DNA of 26,318 nt from a virus: positions 1 to 26,318 of the IMG/VR virus record IMGVR_UViG_3300042471_000057; one strand, written 5' to 3'. The translations under genes were made by a program, and so were the position numbers. Of the stretch, positions 15,376-23,553 are shown one piece after another. Numbering within the stretch: position 1 is the first letter of the stretch; each line of letters starts with the position of its first letter. The notes under the pieces are model-generated. The model worked only from the letters and a program-made list of their open reading frames with translations. It had not been told where the DNA came from and searched no databases.

Positions 15376-16395
15376 TTATTTTCTTTTTTGGTTAAGTGCT
15401 GCATCGAGGAATGCTTGCGTCCAATCTTGAGCTGATTGCGGTGACTTAGAGCCAGCGGTCGGAACCTCTGGGTTTTTGAGTGTACGTTCCACATCTCCTA
15501 CCCCGACTGTCTTGCCGTGGTTCAAGAGACTTCGCTCGTATACATCAGGTTCTAAGGCAAACGCCACAACTTTATACCATTTTGCTAAATCAACTTCGCC
15601 TTCCTCATTCAGAAATAAGTTAAAAAACTTGGAATTGTCCTTCGTCATTTCCATGACTTGTTGGGGATTATCAATTTCATAATTGAATTCCTCACCGTCA
15701 ACTTCGATTGTTACAGACTTAGACTGTAGCAGTTGCTGCGTAAGTGAATCGGTTTCAACCCGACTCGCCCACTGTTCCGCAAGCTGTTGACTATCATCTT
15801 GACCGTCATTTTCTGGCTCGAGAAACTTAGACTGCTCAGACTTGAGCTGTTGACGCAGGGATTCCGCATCTTTCTTAAGAAGCTGCTTACCAAGTTCTAC
15901 GTCCTCTTCTTCGTAAGAATCCTCGTCAAGGTTGTACTTGTCGATGACCTCACGCTTGTAGAGTTTGTTAAAAGCAGATTCAGATAGGTCCGAGTATTCG
16001 GAGCGCAGCTTATGTCTCATAAGCTCCATTGGCTCCATATTATCGTAGTCCATCTGCATTGCTTCCAAGAACGGCTTTAGACTTCCGTTCTTTTCGTAAT
16101 ACTCGACAGCGCTCTTAATAAAATCATCCTTGAACTGTGGAGCAGGAGCATCCTTTTCCGCAAGCTCAAGTAATTCTTCCAAAGAACTGAAACGGCCGTT
16201 CGTTGCCGTTTTAACGTATTCAGTAGGGTTAAAATCAGGAGCCACAGGAACTTCCGGGGCTGGCTCCGCTGCTGGCTCAGGCTCTGGGGCCACTTCAATA
16301 GCCGGAGCTGGTTCAGCAGGTGGATTTTGTCCTCCTATATTAATTACAGCGGGTTCTTCCGCAGATACTGGTACAAAAGTAACTTCATCAGACAT
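15376..16395 (-). CDS. Scaffold-like head assembly protein
   Basis: 339-aa strongly acidic protein. The N-terminus is rich in Pro, Ala and Glu (about residues 22-55, e.g. PAIEVAPEPEPAAEPAPEVP), the middle is helical and charged (about 95-230, e.g. LGKQLLKKDAESLRQQLKSE), and the C-terminus is basic (DAALNQKRK). Composition, predicted helicity and placement between portal and major capsid genes match phage scaffolding proteins, which guide capsid assembly and then leave or are cleaved. No prohead-protease motif is seen, so proteolytic removal is not supported. It begins 46 bases after the portal stop and ends 14 bases before the capsid start. Confidence 0.7.
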   Translation of the reverse strand: MSDEVTFVPVSAEEPAVINIGGQNPPAEPAPAIEVAPEPEPAAEPAPEVPVAPDFNPTEYVKTATNGRFSSLEELLELAEKDAPAPQFKDDFIKSAVEYYEKNGSLKPFLEAMQMDYDNMEPMELMRHKLRSEYSDLSESAFNKLYKREVIDKYNLDEDSYEEEDVELGKQLLKKDAESLRQQLKSEQSKFLEPENDGQDDSQQLAEQWASRVETDSLTQQLLQSKSVTIEVDGEEFNYEIDNPQQVMEMTKDNSKFFNLFLNEEGEVDLAKWYKVVAFALEPDVYERSLLNHGKTVGVGDVERTLKNPEVPTAGSKSPQSAQDWTQAFLDAALNQKRK

Positions 16396-16441
16396 AACTC
16401 AAATTTTTTGTAAAATTAGACAATTTGGAATGTTTACGCAA

Positions 16442-18622
16442 TTATTCGTTAGACATTCTTGTAGATGCCAGCTGGGCCCTAAGTTGCTCCAGCTGTGCTT
16501 CGATTTCTCCTTTGAGTTTTTCCAACTCCATCTTCATGCCACCCTGAGCTTCAATCTTAGCGATGTCGGCTTCACCCTTGGCTGCAACAGACTGCTGCTG
16601 TACTGCGGCGTTCTGCTGTTGTAGGAGCATGGACTCACGGAGTTTTTCTTCCTTGCGCTTCTTAAGGCGATAAGCAAGTATGTATTGTGCTTTCTTCAGG
16701 TTGTCGCTATTCTCGATAAGAACAAGGTCTTCGAACTCAATAAGTCCAGCGCCAACATACTGACCGGCCATAGCCTTCAATTTTTCACGTTCAACGACGT
16801 CCGGCTTGTCTTCAATCTTGATGCCAAACTCACGGTACGAAAAGTCTACTCCACCAGATAGGTAGTCGATTGTTTCAACGCCTAGGGCAGTCTTGTATGC
16901 GGGGTGATAAGTCTTGAACTTAATCAAGTCTTGGATGCGAACAATTACAGTTTTTGCCACACGCTCAAGAATCATTCTGTCTGCCTGTACGCATGCAAAC
17001 AGAGCGTTATTAGACGCCTCCTCAGCAAGTCTGGTTACATTAGATAATGTACGTGGGTCAATAGTGCTACCGTCTACGTATTCGTTTAGTCCAGTGATAT
17101 CACGCAGCATCTGCATGTTTCTGGTAATGAGGTCAAAGTAGGTGGTTACGTCACGACCAAGACCGTTTTCAATCTCCTCGATAGGCTTGTACGGACTTGG
17201 ATTTCCAGACGGGTCTAGGTAGCGATAGACAAGGGTTCCTTTCTTGTTAAACAAGTCAAGAACGTCCTTGGGGCTAAGCTCAGCTCCCCCACTACCGAGC
17301 GGGATGTTTTCAATAGCATCCAACGCAATCTGAATACCTTTAGGGCGTGCAATTGCAATAGCGTTCTGAAGCTTGAACCAGTTGAGCTGGATTGAGTCTG
17401 CGATAGGAATTACCTGCTCCATGATTGAAGAGGCACGCATATCATAGAACTCAGGAGCAAACAGGTGGTACGACATAGACGTTTCTGTCATGTTCGCACG
17501 CTCACGCTTCATGTTAGTGCACAGGCCGTAATCAAATAGGTACTCGGTTCCAAGAATCCATTTAGCCTTGTATACAACCTTGTAGTGAGTAGTAGTATAG
17601 TCATTTGCTTTGCGCTTTCTGTTTTTGTTGAAGACACGCTTGATTTGATTTCCACGCTTATCAATGCGGCTCTCAATGTCCATGCTGTTAACAGAGATAA
17701 ACTCAAGGTCAAGAACCGGAATCTGGAAGCTATCATAGTCAGCTCCAACACCACGCTTAGGAGGCATGGCGCTTGGGTTCTGGAATGAGTTCACGAAACG
17801 CTCCGCAATATCATAGTATTGCTCTTCGTTAAATTCTTCACCAGCCTGTCTGCGGATATCTGAAAGGCTCATCATGCGAAGCTCACCAACGTGCTGCGCA
17901 TCGCTAAAGTCACGATTCATGCAGTACGAGGTGATTACGTTCTCCGGACGCACGTGACGAAGGCGCACTACCCCATCAAGCACATACTCCTTTACTCCAC
18001 AAACTCCAAAGTCAAACGAGTCTTCGAGCAACCTGTTGCGAATCTCGTCGTAGTCATTAATGTTGAGTACGTTTTTAATTACCTCTTCAATCTCTTCTCC
18101 GAGCTTGTGCTTGTAACTAAAGTCCATGTGGATTTGCAACTCCTCCATGTCACGAGGGTCCCCGTCTTCCATTTTAAAGACATCCTCTTGCGCTAGTGGA
18201 GAGTTCATGCTCTGAAGCTCTGAGCGCATTCTAATCTTTACCTCTTGCTTGGCCTTATAGCCTTGAACTTCCTCTTGCGACATAATGTCGATTGGGGTAG
18301 CCGTAATGTTGTAGGAGCGCTTAGACAGTTTGGCAAGTGCAAGTCGACGGAACCGGGAAACCACAGGGAGCACCGACCAGTCTATGTTTAGCCATGAATC
18401 GTTTTCGCTTTCAGATACGTCAAGCATTCGCTTGTACTTGCTGATGGACTGAGTTCCCATTGCGTAGTCACGAATGGTAGCGTATGTGTAACGGGCACCG
18501 TAGAAGATTTTGCCGTTCATGCCGTTAAACTCTTTATATGCCGCCTTGACATATGCAAGAATCCAATCTCGATTTTTCTCAGAGTTTGGAATCAAGTGCG
18601 ATGGATATCCGTACTTGCTCAT
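16442..18622 (-). CDS. Portal protein
   Basis: 726-aa portal, large for the family. Supporting segments are VLPVVSRFRRLALAKLSKRS near the N-terminus, a central SSIMEQVIPIADSIQLNWFK with RPKGIQIALDAIENIPLGSG, then ENGLGRDVTTYFDLI and DITGLNEYVDGSTIDPRTLS, which recall portals of crAss-like and related Bacteroidota phages. The C-terminus (about residues 640-726) is a long Gln/Glu-rich coiled coil (LLQQQNAAVQQQSVAAKGEA), common in barrel-bearing portals. Start and terL stop share one base (TAATG at 18622). It forms the dodecameric ring through which DNA is packaged and released. Confidence 0.85.
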   Translation of the reverse strand: MSKYGYPSHLIPNSEKNRDWILAYVKAAYKEFNGMNGKIFYGARYTYATIRDYAMGTQSISKYKRMLDVSESENDSWLNIDWSVLPVVSRFRRLALAKLSKRSYNITATPIDIMSQEEVQGYKAKQEVKIRMRSELQSMNSPLAQEDVFKMEDGDPRDMEELQIHMDFSYKHKLGEEIEEVIKNVLNINDYDEIRNRLLEDSFDFGVCGVKEYVLDGVVRLRHVRPENVITSYCMNRDFSDAQHVGELRMMSLSDIRRQAGEEFNEEQYYDIAERFVNSFQNPSAMPPKRGVGADYDSFQIPVLDLEFISVNSMDIESRIDKRGNQIKRVFNKNRKRKANDYTTTHYKVVYKAKWILGTEYLFDYGLCTNMKRERANMTETSMSYHLFAPEFYDMRASSIMEQVIPIADSIQLNWFKLQNAIAIARPKGIQIALDAIENIPLGSGGAELSPKDVLDLFNKKGTLVYRYLDPSGNPSPYKPIEEIENGLGRDVTTYFDLITRNMQMLRDITGLNEYVDGSTIDPRTLSNVTRLAEEASNNALFACVQADRMILERVAKTVIVRIQDLIKFKTYHPAYKTALGVETIDYLSGGVDFSYREFGIKIEDKPDVVEREKLKAMAGQYVGAGLIEFEDLVLIENSDNLKKAQYILAYRLKKRKEEKLRESMLLQQQNAAVQQQSVAAKGEADIAKIEAQGGMKMELEKLKGEIEAQLEQLRAQLASTRMSNE

Positions 18623-20613
18623 TAGTAGCGTCCTTGAATTTGATGTTTTTTAAATATGTCCGAGATAGACACTTTGATTTCTTTCCTCTCGAACAGTGTG
18701 TTTTTGTCGGCCATGAGTGCGTACCCAAAAGCCATTGCAGCGTCAAACTTTGTCGTTTTTTCTACCCTAAATTCAAGCAAGTCGTTAATCAAAGATTCGA
18801 AGTACAGGCTACTAGCATGGTTATAGACGTACTCCTCCATGTATTCAGCCAATTGTCTATTGGTACGCTCTGTGGCGTGAATACCGTGCTTTCCCCCTAC
18901 TTTCATTACAAAGGCATCATAACCCATCTCACAAAGGTACTGAATACAGTTTACTCTGTTTCTTTCGATTAGAGCGCTGGCACCATAATAATGTATGAGT
19001 CTAATCATGTCTTCGTAGAACATCTTAGCCATGGCCGGTCTATGGATGTATTCCGCAACCGGTAGACCGGACACCTCGTCGAATGCATCAAACTTCTTAA
19101 ACACATACGCAGCACCCTTAGACCCACGGTCGTCTACTGTTTGGTCAAGGTCATAAGGGTCAACTCCAGCAACATATTTGACACGCTCACCGGGCGTTCT
19201 TTTGCCGTTACGTTCGTTTATGGCGTTTGGTTTGTCTGGGTGTTGCAGTATTTTATACTTACCGTTCGGGTCTAACACGAATACAACCTCATCCTTTTTT
19301 GCTGGGTCCTTCCATATTAGGTTGCCAATCTGTGGCTGTGACGGTGCCCATTGGATATGCTCAAGCTGGTCATTGAGCTTCATAGCATCGAATAGACATT
19401 CATCTCCGTCAGTTCTGAACGCCTCCTCTGGTGAGAATGGATTCTTACGGATGTAGCTCGATAGGGACTTGCTGTCGCCCTGTAGTGCCTTTCGCTCGCT
19501 GAGGTAGTATAGTTTGGAGTCTTCGATTTTCGGAATTCCGTACTCATCGAAGAATAGCGTCTCGTATGATGGGGTGAAGTATCGCCACAACCCACTAATT
19601 GTCCGCCCAGATTCAGTCAGCTTTGTCTGGTCGCTGTTTCTCCATAGCTTTTTAAATCCATCACCGCCGCCAGACATTTCTTCTACAGTAGTGGTATACA
19701 GTGCCTTACCAATAAACTGTCCGTCCTGCTCAAGACAAAACCTTACAACCATGTGACGTTCCCAGATGTCTACGTCTTCCAGCTTTCCAGCCTCATCCGC
19801 AACATAGCGATGCAATTTTGCACCATCATACGCAAACAACTGGGAGTTCCTCCAGTCAACCCACGATTCAAGTTCAGGCATACGCTCGTACGCTGCGTCT
19901 ACACGTCCACGCTTTGTAGTCTTGTAGAATCGAAGTTCTGATGTAGGGGTTACGCCCTTAGCTTGGTCGTAGACGGGCTTAAAAAAGTCCGGAAGGTGCT
20001 TGAAGGGGTTGATTACTGCTTTAGCGAATACGTTTCGCTTGGCATCGTCTGCTGTTTTAGACTGGATACCGGCATATTTGTTTTTGCTTCGTGACGGCAG
20101 GTCGTACAGGAACACTCCAGAACGATATGTCTTGCCCTGTCGACGCTTAGTAAGCTCAACTACTCCCATGCACTGAGGTGACTCAATAGCGGCCTGCAGG
20201 AAGTAAAAGAACTTGCGGTCCGGGTCACGATACATTGGGTAGCCAATGTCAATCTTCCACCAGTTAAGGTACATGTAGTGCAGACCGGTCAAGTATGTGG
20301 CCTTGCCGTTGTTCATGAACCACACGCCATTTAGGCGCCTGTCCCACTCCTGTTGCCTGAATCCCTCGAGCTTTACGTCATAGAAAGAAGGGTCAGTTTC
20401 TTGCTTACGTAGCTCAAGCGAACGCAGTTTATTGTAGTCAGCCGGGAGCTCTGTCCTTTGCCACTTTTGCTCTTTACCCTTTGTAGATGAGCTAAGTATA
20501 GGCCGCTTTTCAATCTGCCCAGTTAGGCGATTGAATACGTGTCCCGGCGCTGGAGTCCAGCACTCGATTTCGTTGATTTCGTGCTTTACGCCACCTTTAA
20601 TCTTACTATACAT
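18622..20613 (-). CDS. terL: Terminase large subunit
   Basis: 663-aa packaging motor. ATPase: a variant Walker A RRQGKT (residues 157-162, in VVELTKRRQGKTYRSG), Walker B YVADE (270-274) and a coupling-like TTTVEEM (308-314). Nuclease: an RNase H-like domain with acidic residues D485 (KYVAGVDPYD), E550 (ALIERNRVN) and D624 (TKFDAAMAFG). The length is slightly above the usual 450-650 aa because of an N-terminal extension of about 130 residues. Its start overlaps the upstream gene by 8 bases and its stop abuts the portal start. It cleaves concatemeric DNA and translocates it into proheads. Headful versus other packaging modes cannot be read from this. Confidence 0.93.
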   Translation of the reverse strand: MYSKIKGGVKHEINEIECWTPAPGHVFNRLTGQIEKRPILSSSTKGKEQKWQRTELPADYNKLRSLELRKQETDPSFYDVKLEGFRQQEWDRRLNGVWFMNNGKATYLTGLHYMYLNWWKIDIGYPMYRDPDRKFFYFLQAAIESPQCMGVVELTKRRQGKTYRSGVFLYDLPSRSKNKYAGIQSKTADDAKRNVFAKAVINPFKHLPDFFKPVYDQAKGVTPTSELRFYKTTKRGRVDAAYERMPELESWVDWRNSQLFAYDGAKLHRYVADEAGKLEDVDIWERHMVVRFCLEQDGQFIGKALYTTTVEEMSGGGDGFKKLWRNSDQTKLTESGRTISGLWRYFTPSYETLFFDEYGIPKIEDSKLYYLSERKALQGDSKSLSSYIRKNPFSPEEAFRTDGDECLFDAMKLNDQLEHIQWAPSQPQIGNLIWKDPAKKDEVVFVLDPNGKYKILQHPDKPNAINERNGKRTPGERVKYVAGVDPYDLDQTVDDRGSKGAAYVFKKFDAFDEVSGLPVAEYIHRPAMAKMFYEDMIRLIHYYGASALIERNRVNCIQYLCEMGYDAFVMKVGGKHGIHATERTNRQLAEYMEEYVYNHASSLYFESLINDLLEFRVEKTTKFDAAMAFGYALMADKNTLFERKEIKVSISDIFKKHQIQGRY

Positions 20614-21199
20614 TTAAGTCAGCAATATCTTCTGGGGTGATGTTTTTGATTACGACTTTAGCAGCTAGCTCTTGGTCGCCTTGGTAAAGCTTGTCATAGT
20701 AAGCTTCTAACCGCTTGTTAATCTCGTCCATGTCGTTCATGATTTTGGACTTAATCTGTAGGGCCTGCAGTAGGTCTTTGTCTCGCTCCTCTTCTGTTTT
20801 AACAAGTAGTTTAGACTGGTACTCATAGAATACTTCCTCGTTAGACACAATCATAGACCACACCCTGTTGTTCTGATGTTTTAGAAATCCGTCTATTGAT
20901 ATAATAAATAGTTCGCTAGACATTTCTATCATTGCGTCTTCAAGGGGTTGCATCTTGGCCAGGCCAGACAATAGTGAGCACTCACGCTTTCGCTGCTCGA
21001 GCTCTGGATAATGCTTTTTCATTGGAGACGACTGGTCGTACATATAGCATATGTACTTAATAATGGGAGTCGCCTTGTCTTTGTAGTTCTTGATGATTGC
21101 ATCAAAGCCACGTAGGCTCCGTATGTTCGGCACACTAGTGATGTCTTTAACACCGTGCACCTTAAATGACATTGAACTAAACTCTGAATCGTGGAACAT
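20606..21199 (-). CDS. Putative small terminase or head-associated protein
   Basis: 197-aa protein immediately upstream of terL and overlapping it by 8 bases. It has a helical core (about residues 30-150) and ends with a charged coiled-coil segment (EEERDKDLLQALQIKSKIMN, then MDEINKRLEAYYDKL). Gene order and coupling suggest a small terminase subunit, which recognises phage DNA and stimulates TerL, but I do not see a clear N-terminal helix-turn-helix, so this is positional inference. It is the first gene of the leftward late arm, with a TAnnTTTG promoter at 21218-21225, 18 bases before the ATG. Confidence 0.6.
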   Translation of the reverse strand: MFHDSEFSSMSFKVHGVKDITSVPNIRSLRGFDAIIKNYKDKATPIIKYICYMYDQSSPMKKHYPELEQRKRECSLLSGLAKMQPLEDAMIEMSSELFIISIDGFLKHQNNRVWSMIVSNEEVFYEYQSKLLVKTEEERDKDLLQALQIKSKIMNDMDEINKRLEAYYDKLYQGDQELAAKVVIKNITPEDIADLNV

Positions 21200-21250
21200 A
21201 AATTAAAATTTGTCTAACAAAGGTATGTCTAAAATGTCTAAATTTGTAGT
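21200..21250. promoter_or_regulatory. Bidirectional promoter region between the two arms
   Basis: Fifty bases separate the divergent starts at 21199 and 21251. The minus strand has TACCTTTG (21218-21225) and the plus strand TAAATTTG (21239-21246), both exact TAnnTTTG matches. Three TGTCTAA motifs (21211, 21226, 21235) lie among them. The plus element is 4 bases before ATG, implying a leaderless transcript, whereas the minus element leaves a short leader. The TGTCTAA copies may be part of the promoters or sites for a regulator. Confidence 0.65.
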
Positions 21251-21544
21251 ATGAAAGCCAAGGAGCTAAAACGTAAGGGTGGTAAAATCCAGTACCATGG
21301 CGATTCCTTTGATGGTTACAACAAGCCAAAGAAGGCGCCCGCCGGTAGCCCAAAGAAGTACGTGGTCCTTGCCAAAAATAAAGCTGGCGAAGTAAAGAAG
21401 ATTGGATTTGGTGCAAGGGGATATCAAGACTTCCTACAGCACAAAGACCCAAAACGAAGAGCAAACTTTAAGTCACGCCACAATTGTTCGTCTGAAACAA
21501 ATAAGCTAACAGCTAGGTGGTGGGCCTGTAACTACAACTGGTAA
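21251..21544 (+). CDS. Small basic conserved phage protein (RHNC / C-terminal W type)
   Basis: 97-aa Lys/Arg-rich protein. The middle (YVVLAKNKAGEVKKIGFGAR, then GYQDFLQHKDPKRRANFKSR) and the ending RHNC ... LTARWWACNYNW form a pattern I know from small proteins of T4-like cyanophages, other large phages and giant viruses (similar to DUF5754-type sequences). The function is unestablished; conserved Cys, His and Trp could bind metal or nucleic acid. It is the first gene of the rightward operon, and its promoter sits 4 bases before ATG. The family name is from memory. Confidence 0.8.
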   Translation: MKAKELKRKGGKIQYHGDSFDGYNKPKKAPAGSPKKYVVLAKNKAGEVKKIGFGARGYQDFLQHKDPKRRANFKSRHNCSSETNKLTARWWACNYNW

Positions 21545-21546
21545 AT

Positions 21547-21918
21547 ATGCGCTGCCCATCCTGTGATAAACCACTGGACGATAAGGACAAAGAACTTCAA
21601 AAGAAAAGACGAGGGGTGCCTGTTGGCTACTGCGGAATCTGCGCTAAGGAATACAGAAAGTGGTCAAATATTAAAAGGCGCTACGGAATAAGTAAGGAAC
21701 AATATCTGCAAATAGTAAAAGAACAAGATGGAAAATGCGTTTTATGCCACGAACCCACGGGACCCAAATCGGTGGTCGACCATTGTCATGATACTGGCGT
21801 TGTGCGTGGCGTTCTATGTAATAACTGCAATGCAATCATAGGGTTCTCCAAGGAAGACAAAAAAATACTTGAACGAACAATAGAATACTTAAGCAAGTGG
21901 AAAAGAAAAGCAGAGTAA
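21547..21918 (+). CDS. Endonuclease VII-type HNH nuclease
   Basis: 123-aa protein of the recombination endonuclease VII family (T4 gp49-like). The core has CVLC (C64/C67), the catalytic DHCHDTGVVRGVLCNNCN run with D78-H79 and a second pair C91/C94, forming a zinc-stapled beta-beta-alpha nuclease site. Extra CxxC pairs at C3/C6 and C29/C32 suggest a second zinc knuckle. Family members resolve Holliday junctions and branched DNA before packaging, or act as free-standing homing endonucleases. It starts 2 bases after the previous stop, within a row of small genes, which would also suit a mobile HNH gene. Confidence 0.85.
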   Translation: MRCPSCDKPLDDKDKELQKKRRGVPVGYCGICAKEYRKWSNIKRRYGISKEQYLQIVKEQDGKCVLCHEPTGPKSVVDHCHDTGVVRGVLCNNCNAIIGFSKEDKKILERTIEYLSKWKRKAE

Positions 21919-22073
21919 ACGAGGCGGGTAACTATACCAAGCCCGGCATGAGAAAACAACTATTTGAGAGCATTAAGGCTGGCTCAAAGGGTGGCGACCC
22001 AAATCAGTGGAGCGCCCGTAAAGCACAAATGCTTGCAAAAATGTATAAGGCTAAAGGCGGAGGATACAAATGA
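21897..22073 (+). CDS. Small basic RVNEAGNYTKPGMRK-type protein
   Basis: 58-aa GTG-start gene overlapping the end of the HNH gene by 22 bases and the next gene by ATGA. The sequence contains RVNEAGNYTKPGMRKQLF and GSKGGDPNQWSARKAQMLA and ends YKAKGGGYK, matching a short Lys-rich family found in many marine T4-like and other large phages. An in-frame ATG at 21949 would remove the conserved RVNEAGNYTKPG, so the GTG is preferred. Function is unknown; the charge suggests nucleic acid contact, and it may be a virion component. Confidence 0.8.
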   Translation: MEKKSRVNEAGNYTKPGMRKQLFESIKAGSKGGDPNQWSARKAQMLAKMYKAKGGGYK

Positions 22074-22303
22074 AAGCCCCGCAGAAAAGTCTAAAGAAAT
22101 GGACGGAGCAGGAGTGGACCACTTCTGACGGTAGTCCGAGCGAAGGTAAAAAACGCTACTTGCCAAAAGCGGCATGGAAGGCGCTCACCCCAGCAGAAAA
22201 AGCAGCCACAAATGCTGCCAAGGCAAAAGGAGATGCCATGGGCAAGCAATTTGTAGCGCAACCAAAGTCTATTGCAAAAAAAGTAACCAAATACAGAAAA
22301 TGA
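22070..22303 (+). CDS. Small basic DUF5872-like protein
   Basis: 77-aa Lys-rich protein with LKKWTEQEWTTSDGSPS (about residues 8-24), RYLPKAAWKALTPAEKAATN (about 29-48) and GKQFVAQPKSIAKKVTKYRK at the end. The pattern W....W.t.dG.ps....RYLP...w..L...e..atn..K..g..gkqfv.qP fits the DUF5872-type family of phages and giant viruses. Function is unknown. It overlaps both neighbours by ATGA, indicating coupled translation. Confidence 0.8.
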   Translation: MKAPQKSLKKWTEQEWTTSDGSPSEGKKRYLPKAAWKALTPAEKAATNAAKAKGDAMGKQFVAQPKSIAKKVTKYRK

Positions 22304-22761
22304 AACTTTCACAATACGTATCTCTGTCAGAGGTCACCAAGAGTGACACCGCAACTAAGCGTGGAATTGACAACAGCCCAACTCCTGAGCATCTTGAGAA
22401 TCTAAAGGTTATCTGCACTGAGGTGTTTGATAAAGTGCGTGAGCATTTTGATGTTCCCATTTTCATCTCTTCTGGATACCGTTCTGCGGCCCTTAACAAG
22501 GCTATTGGCGGTAGCGCCACATCAGACCACAACCTTGGAAAGGCTTTAGACTTGGACCAAGACTTTAAAGGTAATGGAGTCACTAATAAGCAAGTGTTTG
22601 ACTATATCAAGCAAAACCTTGATTTTGACCAACTTATCTGGGAATTTGGTAGCAATGACAATCCTGACTGGGTACACGTTGGATACCGTAAGGGTGCAAA
22701 TCGCAAACAGATTTTGCGAGCAAAGAAGGTTGGCAGTAAGACTGTCTATGAAAAGATTTAA
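22300..22761 (+). CDS. Peptidase M15-family endolysin-like protein
   Basis: 153-aa zinc peptidase of the M15A type. Key features are FISSGYRSAALNKAIGG (about residues 56-72), SDHNLGKALDLD with ligands H77 and D84, and DWVHVGYR with ligand H126 and D123 as the likely general base. Such enzymes cut D-Ala-D-Ala or L-Ala-D-Glu peptide bonds in peptidoglycan. No signal sequence or binding domain is seen, consistent with a cytoplasmic endolysin needing a holin. The ATG at 22300 overlaps the previous stop (ATGA) and gives the family's usual N-terminus; an in-frame start at 22174 would add an unrelated 42-residue tail read from the previous gene. Confidence 0.9.
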   Translation: MKLSQYVSLSEVTKSDTATKRGIDNSPTPEHLENLKVICTEVFDKVREHFDVPIFISSGYRSAALNKAIGGSATSDHNLGKALDLDQDFKGNGVTNKQVFDYIKQNLDFDQLIWEFGSNDNPDWVHVGYRKGANRKQILRAKKVGSKTVYEKI

Positions 22762-22766
22762 CTTTG
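22759..22766 (+). promoter_or_regulatory. -7 promoter element (TAACTTTG), leaderless spacing
   Basis: Exact TAnnTTTG match that overlaps the TAA stop of the peptidase gene and lies 4 bases (TCTA) before the next ATG at 22771. The predicted transcript start falls on or near the ATG. Confidence 0.55.
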
Positions 22767-22770
22767 TCTA

Positions 22771-22938
22771 ATGATGAAAATGAAAGTATTAACGCCGAGA
22801 ATGTACAAGGAGATTGAGATTAAATCTTCTGACCTTGCTATGGCAGTAAAACAAATGGAGGCTGCCGTTAAAGCTTGTGGATGTACGCCTTTGTACTATG
22901 AGATTTGTGCTAAGTACGAAGAAGAATCTGAGGACTAG
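22771..22938 (+). CDS. Small hypothetical protein (55 aa)
   Basis: 55-aa protein (MMKMKVLTPRMYKEIEIKSS at the N-terminus, then AVKQMEAAVKACGCTPLYYE) with three cysteines (C36, C38, C46) and an acidic tail. A promoter-like element lies 4 bases upstream and its TAG stop overlaps the next GTG start. Frame choice is supported by this tight fit and a phage-like composition. No family is recognised; the CGC and C residues could bind metal. Confidence 0.65.
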   Translation: MMKMKVLTPRMYKEIEIKSSDLAMAVKQMEAAVKACGCTPLYYEICAKYEEESED

Positions 22939-23162
22939 TGGCAAGTAAAAGCAAGAAGTTTTACGACGCCAATCCCCGCTCGAAGGAGCTGAAGAAGAAG
23001 TACGACACAGAGTACCATTCTACGGCTGAGCGGAAGAAGTACCGTGCGTTTCTGAATAAGAAGAACAGAGACGCTGGCACCTATGGCAATGGGGATGGTA
23101 TGGACTACGACCACTCAGAACGCAAGTTTATTAAGAAGGAACGCAACAGAGCAAAAAAATGA
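22938..23162 (+). CDS. Small basic GTYGNGDGMDYDHS-type protein
   Basis: 74-aa highly basic protein with a GTG start overlapping the previous TAG stop. It carries KKYDTEYHSTAERKKYRAFL (about residues 20-39) and NRDAGTYGNGDGMDYDHSER (about 43-62), matching a conserved motif (R..LnkaNR..GtYGNGDG.D.sH) found in small proteins of many large marine phages. The DxxH pair could be a metal site, and the motif loosely resembles the core of an HNH fold, but no catalytic function is established. It ends with ATGA overlapping the next gene. Confidence 0.8.
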   Translation: MASKSKKFYDANPRSKELKKKYDTEYHSTAERKKYRAFLNKKNRDAGTYGNGDGMDYDHSERKFIKKERNRAKK

Positions 23163-23263
23163 CCGGACAAGAATTCGAAGATTGGGTAAACGACCTCGAG
23201 GAGGCCAAGCAACCAACCTGCAATATTGAAAACCCCGAACAGTGTGAAAACTGCGGCAGCTAA
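23159..23263 (+). CDS. Tiny acidic protein with C-terminal cysteines (34 aa)
   Basis: 34-aa reading frame starting MTGQEFEDWVNDLEEAKQPT, followed by a C-terminal segment with three cysteines (TCNIENPEQCENCGS). It overlaps the previous stop by ATGA. The composition is opposite to its basic neighbours. Coupling supports it being real, but it is short and no homologue is recognised. Confidence 0.5.
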   Translation: MTGQEFEDWVNDLEEAKQPTCNIENPEQCENCGS

Positions 23264-23453
23264 CGAGGCGTTCAACGATTGGCTTTTTCACTTCAACCCT
23301 TACAAGAGAGAGTGGAGTGCTTTTAAGCGTGAATACTCGAACGACTACTTCAACGGAGTAGATATACCTGAGGGGTCTATCCTTCGTTCTTCTGACATGA
23401 AAATAATCCTTCATTACATCAACTGGAATGGCGAAGTCTATAAAAAAGCGTAG
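23244..23453 (+). CDS. Hypothetical protein (69 aa)
   Basis: Aromatic-rich protein with FNDWLFHFNPYKREWSAFKR and YFNGVDIPEGSILRSSDMKI; composition looks like a real folded protein. The start is uncertain: the GTG at 23244 gives 69 aa, and a TTG at 23226 would give 75 aa; both overlap the preceding 34-aa frame. The next gene starts within its last 26 bases. No family is recognised. Confidence 0.65.
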   Translation: MKTAAANEAFNDWLFHFNPYKREWSAFKREYSNDYFNGVDIPEGSILRSSDMKIILHYINWNGEVYKKA

Positions 23454-23553
23454 TGGGTCTTCCATTGGTAAAAAGCGTGTAAGCGCTGACCGGGTGGCTA
23501 CTGGAATATCAAATTTTGAAATCATCAACAAACTATGGCAAAAGCAGCAGTAG
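23428..23553 (+). CDS. Tiny basic protein (41 aa)
   Basis: 41-aa Lys/Arg-rich frame beginning MAKSIKKRSGSSIGKKRVSA and ending FEIINKLWQKQQ. It overlaps the previous gene by 26 bases and the next by 19. The motif KKR(VS)ADRVATGISNFEIINK resembles short phage proteins with a basic head and a hydrophobic helix. Function is unknown; the tight tiling supports its reality. Confidence 0.55.
   Translation: MAKSIKKRSGSSIGKKRVSADRVATGISNFEIINKLWQKQQ

Noticed and set aside
22174-22299. Upstream start for the M15 peptidase
   Set aside because: It would overlap the preceding basic-protein gene fully in another frame, and the added residues are unlike the family N-terminus; the ATGA overlap at 22300 is a better start.
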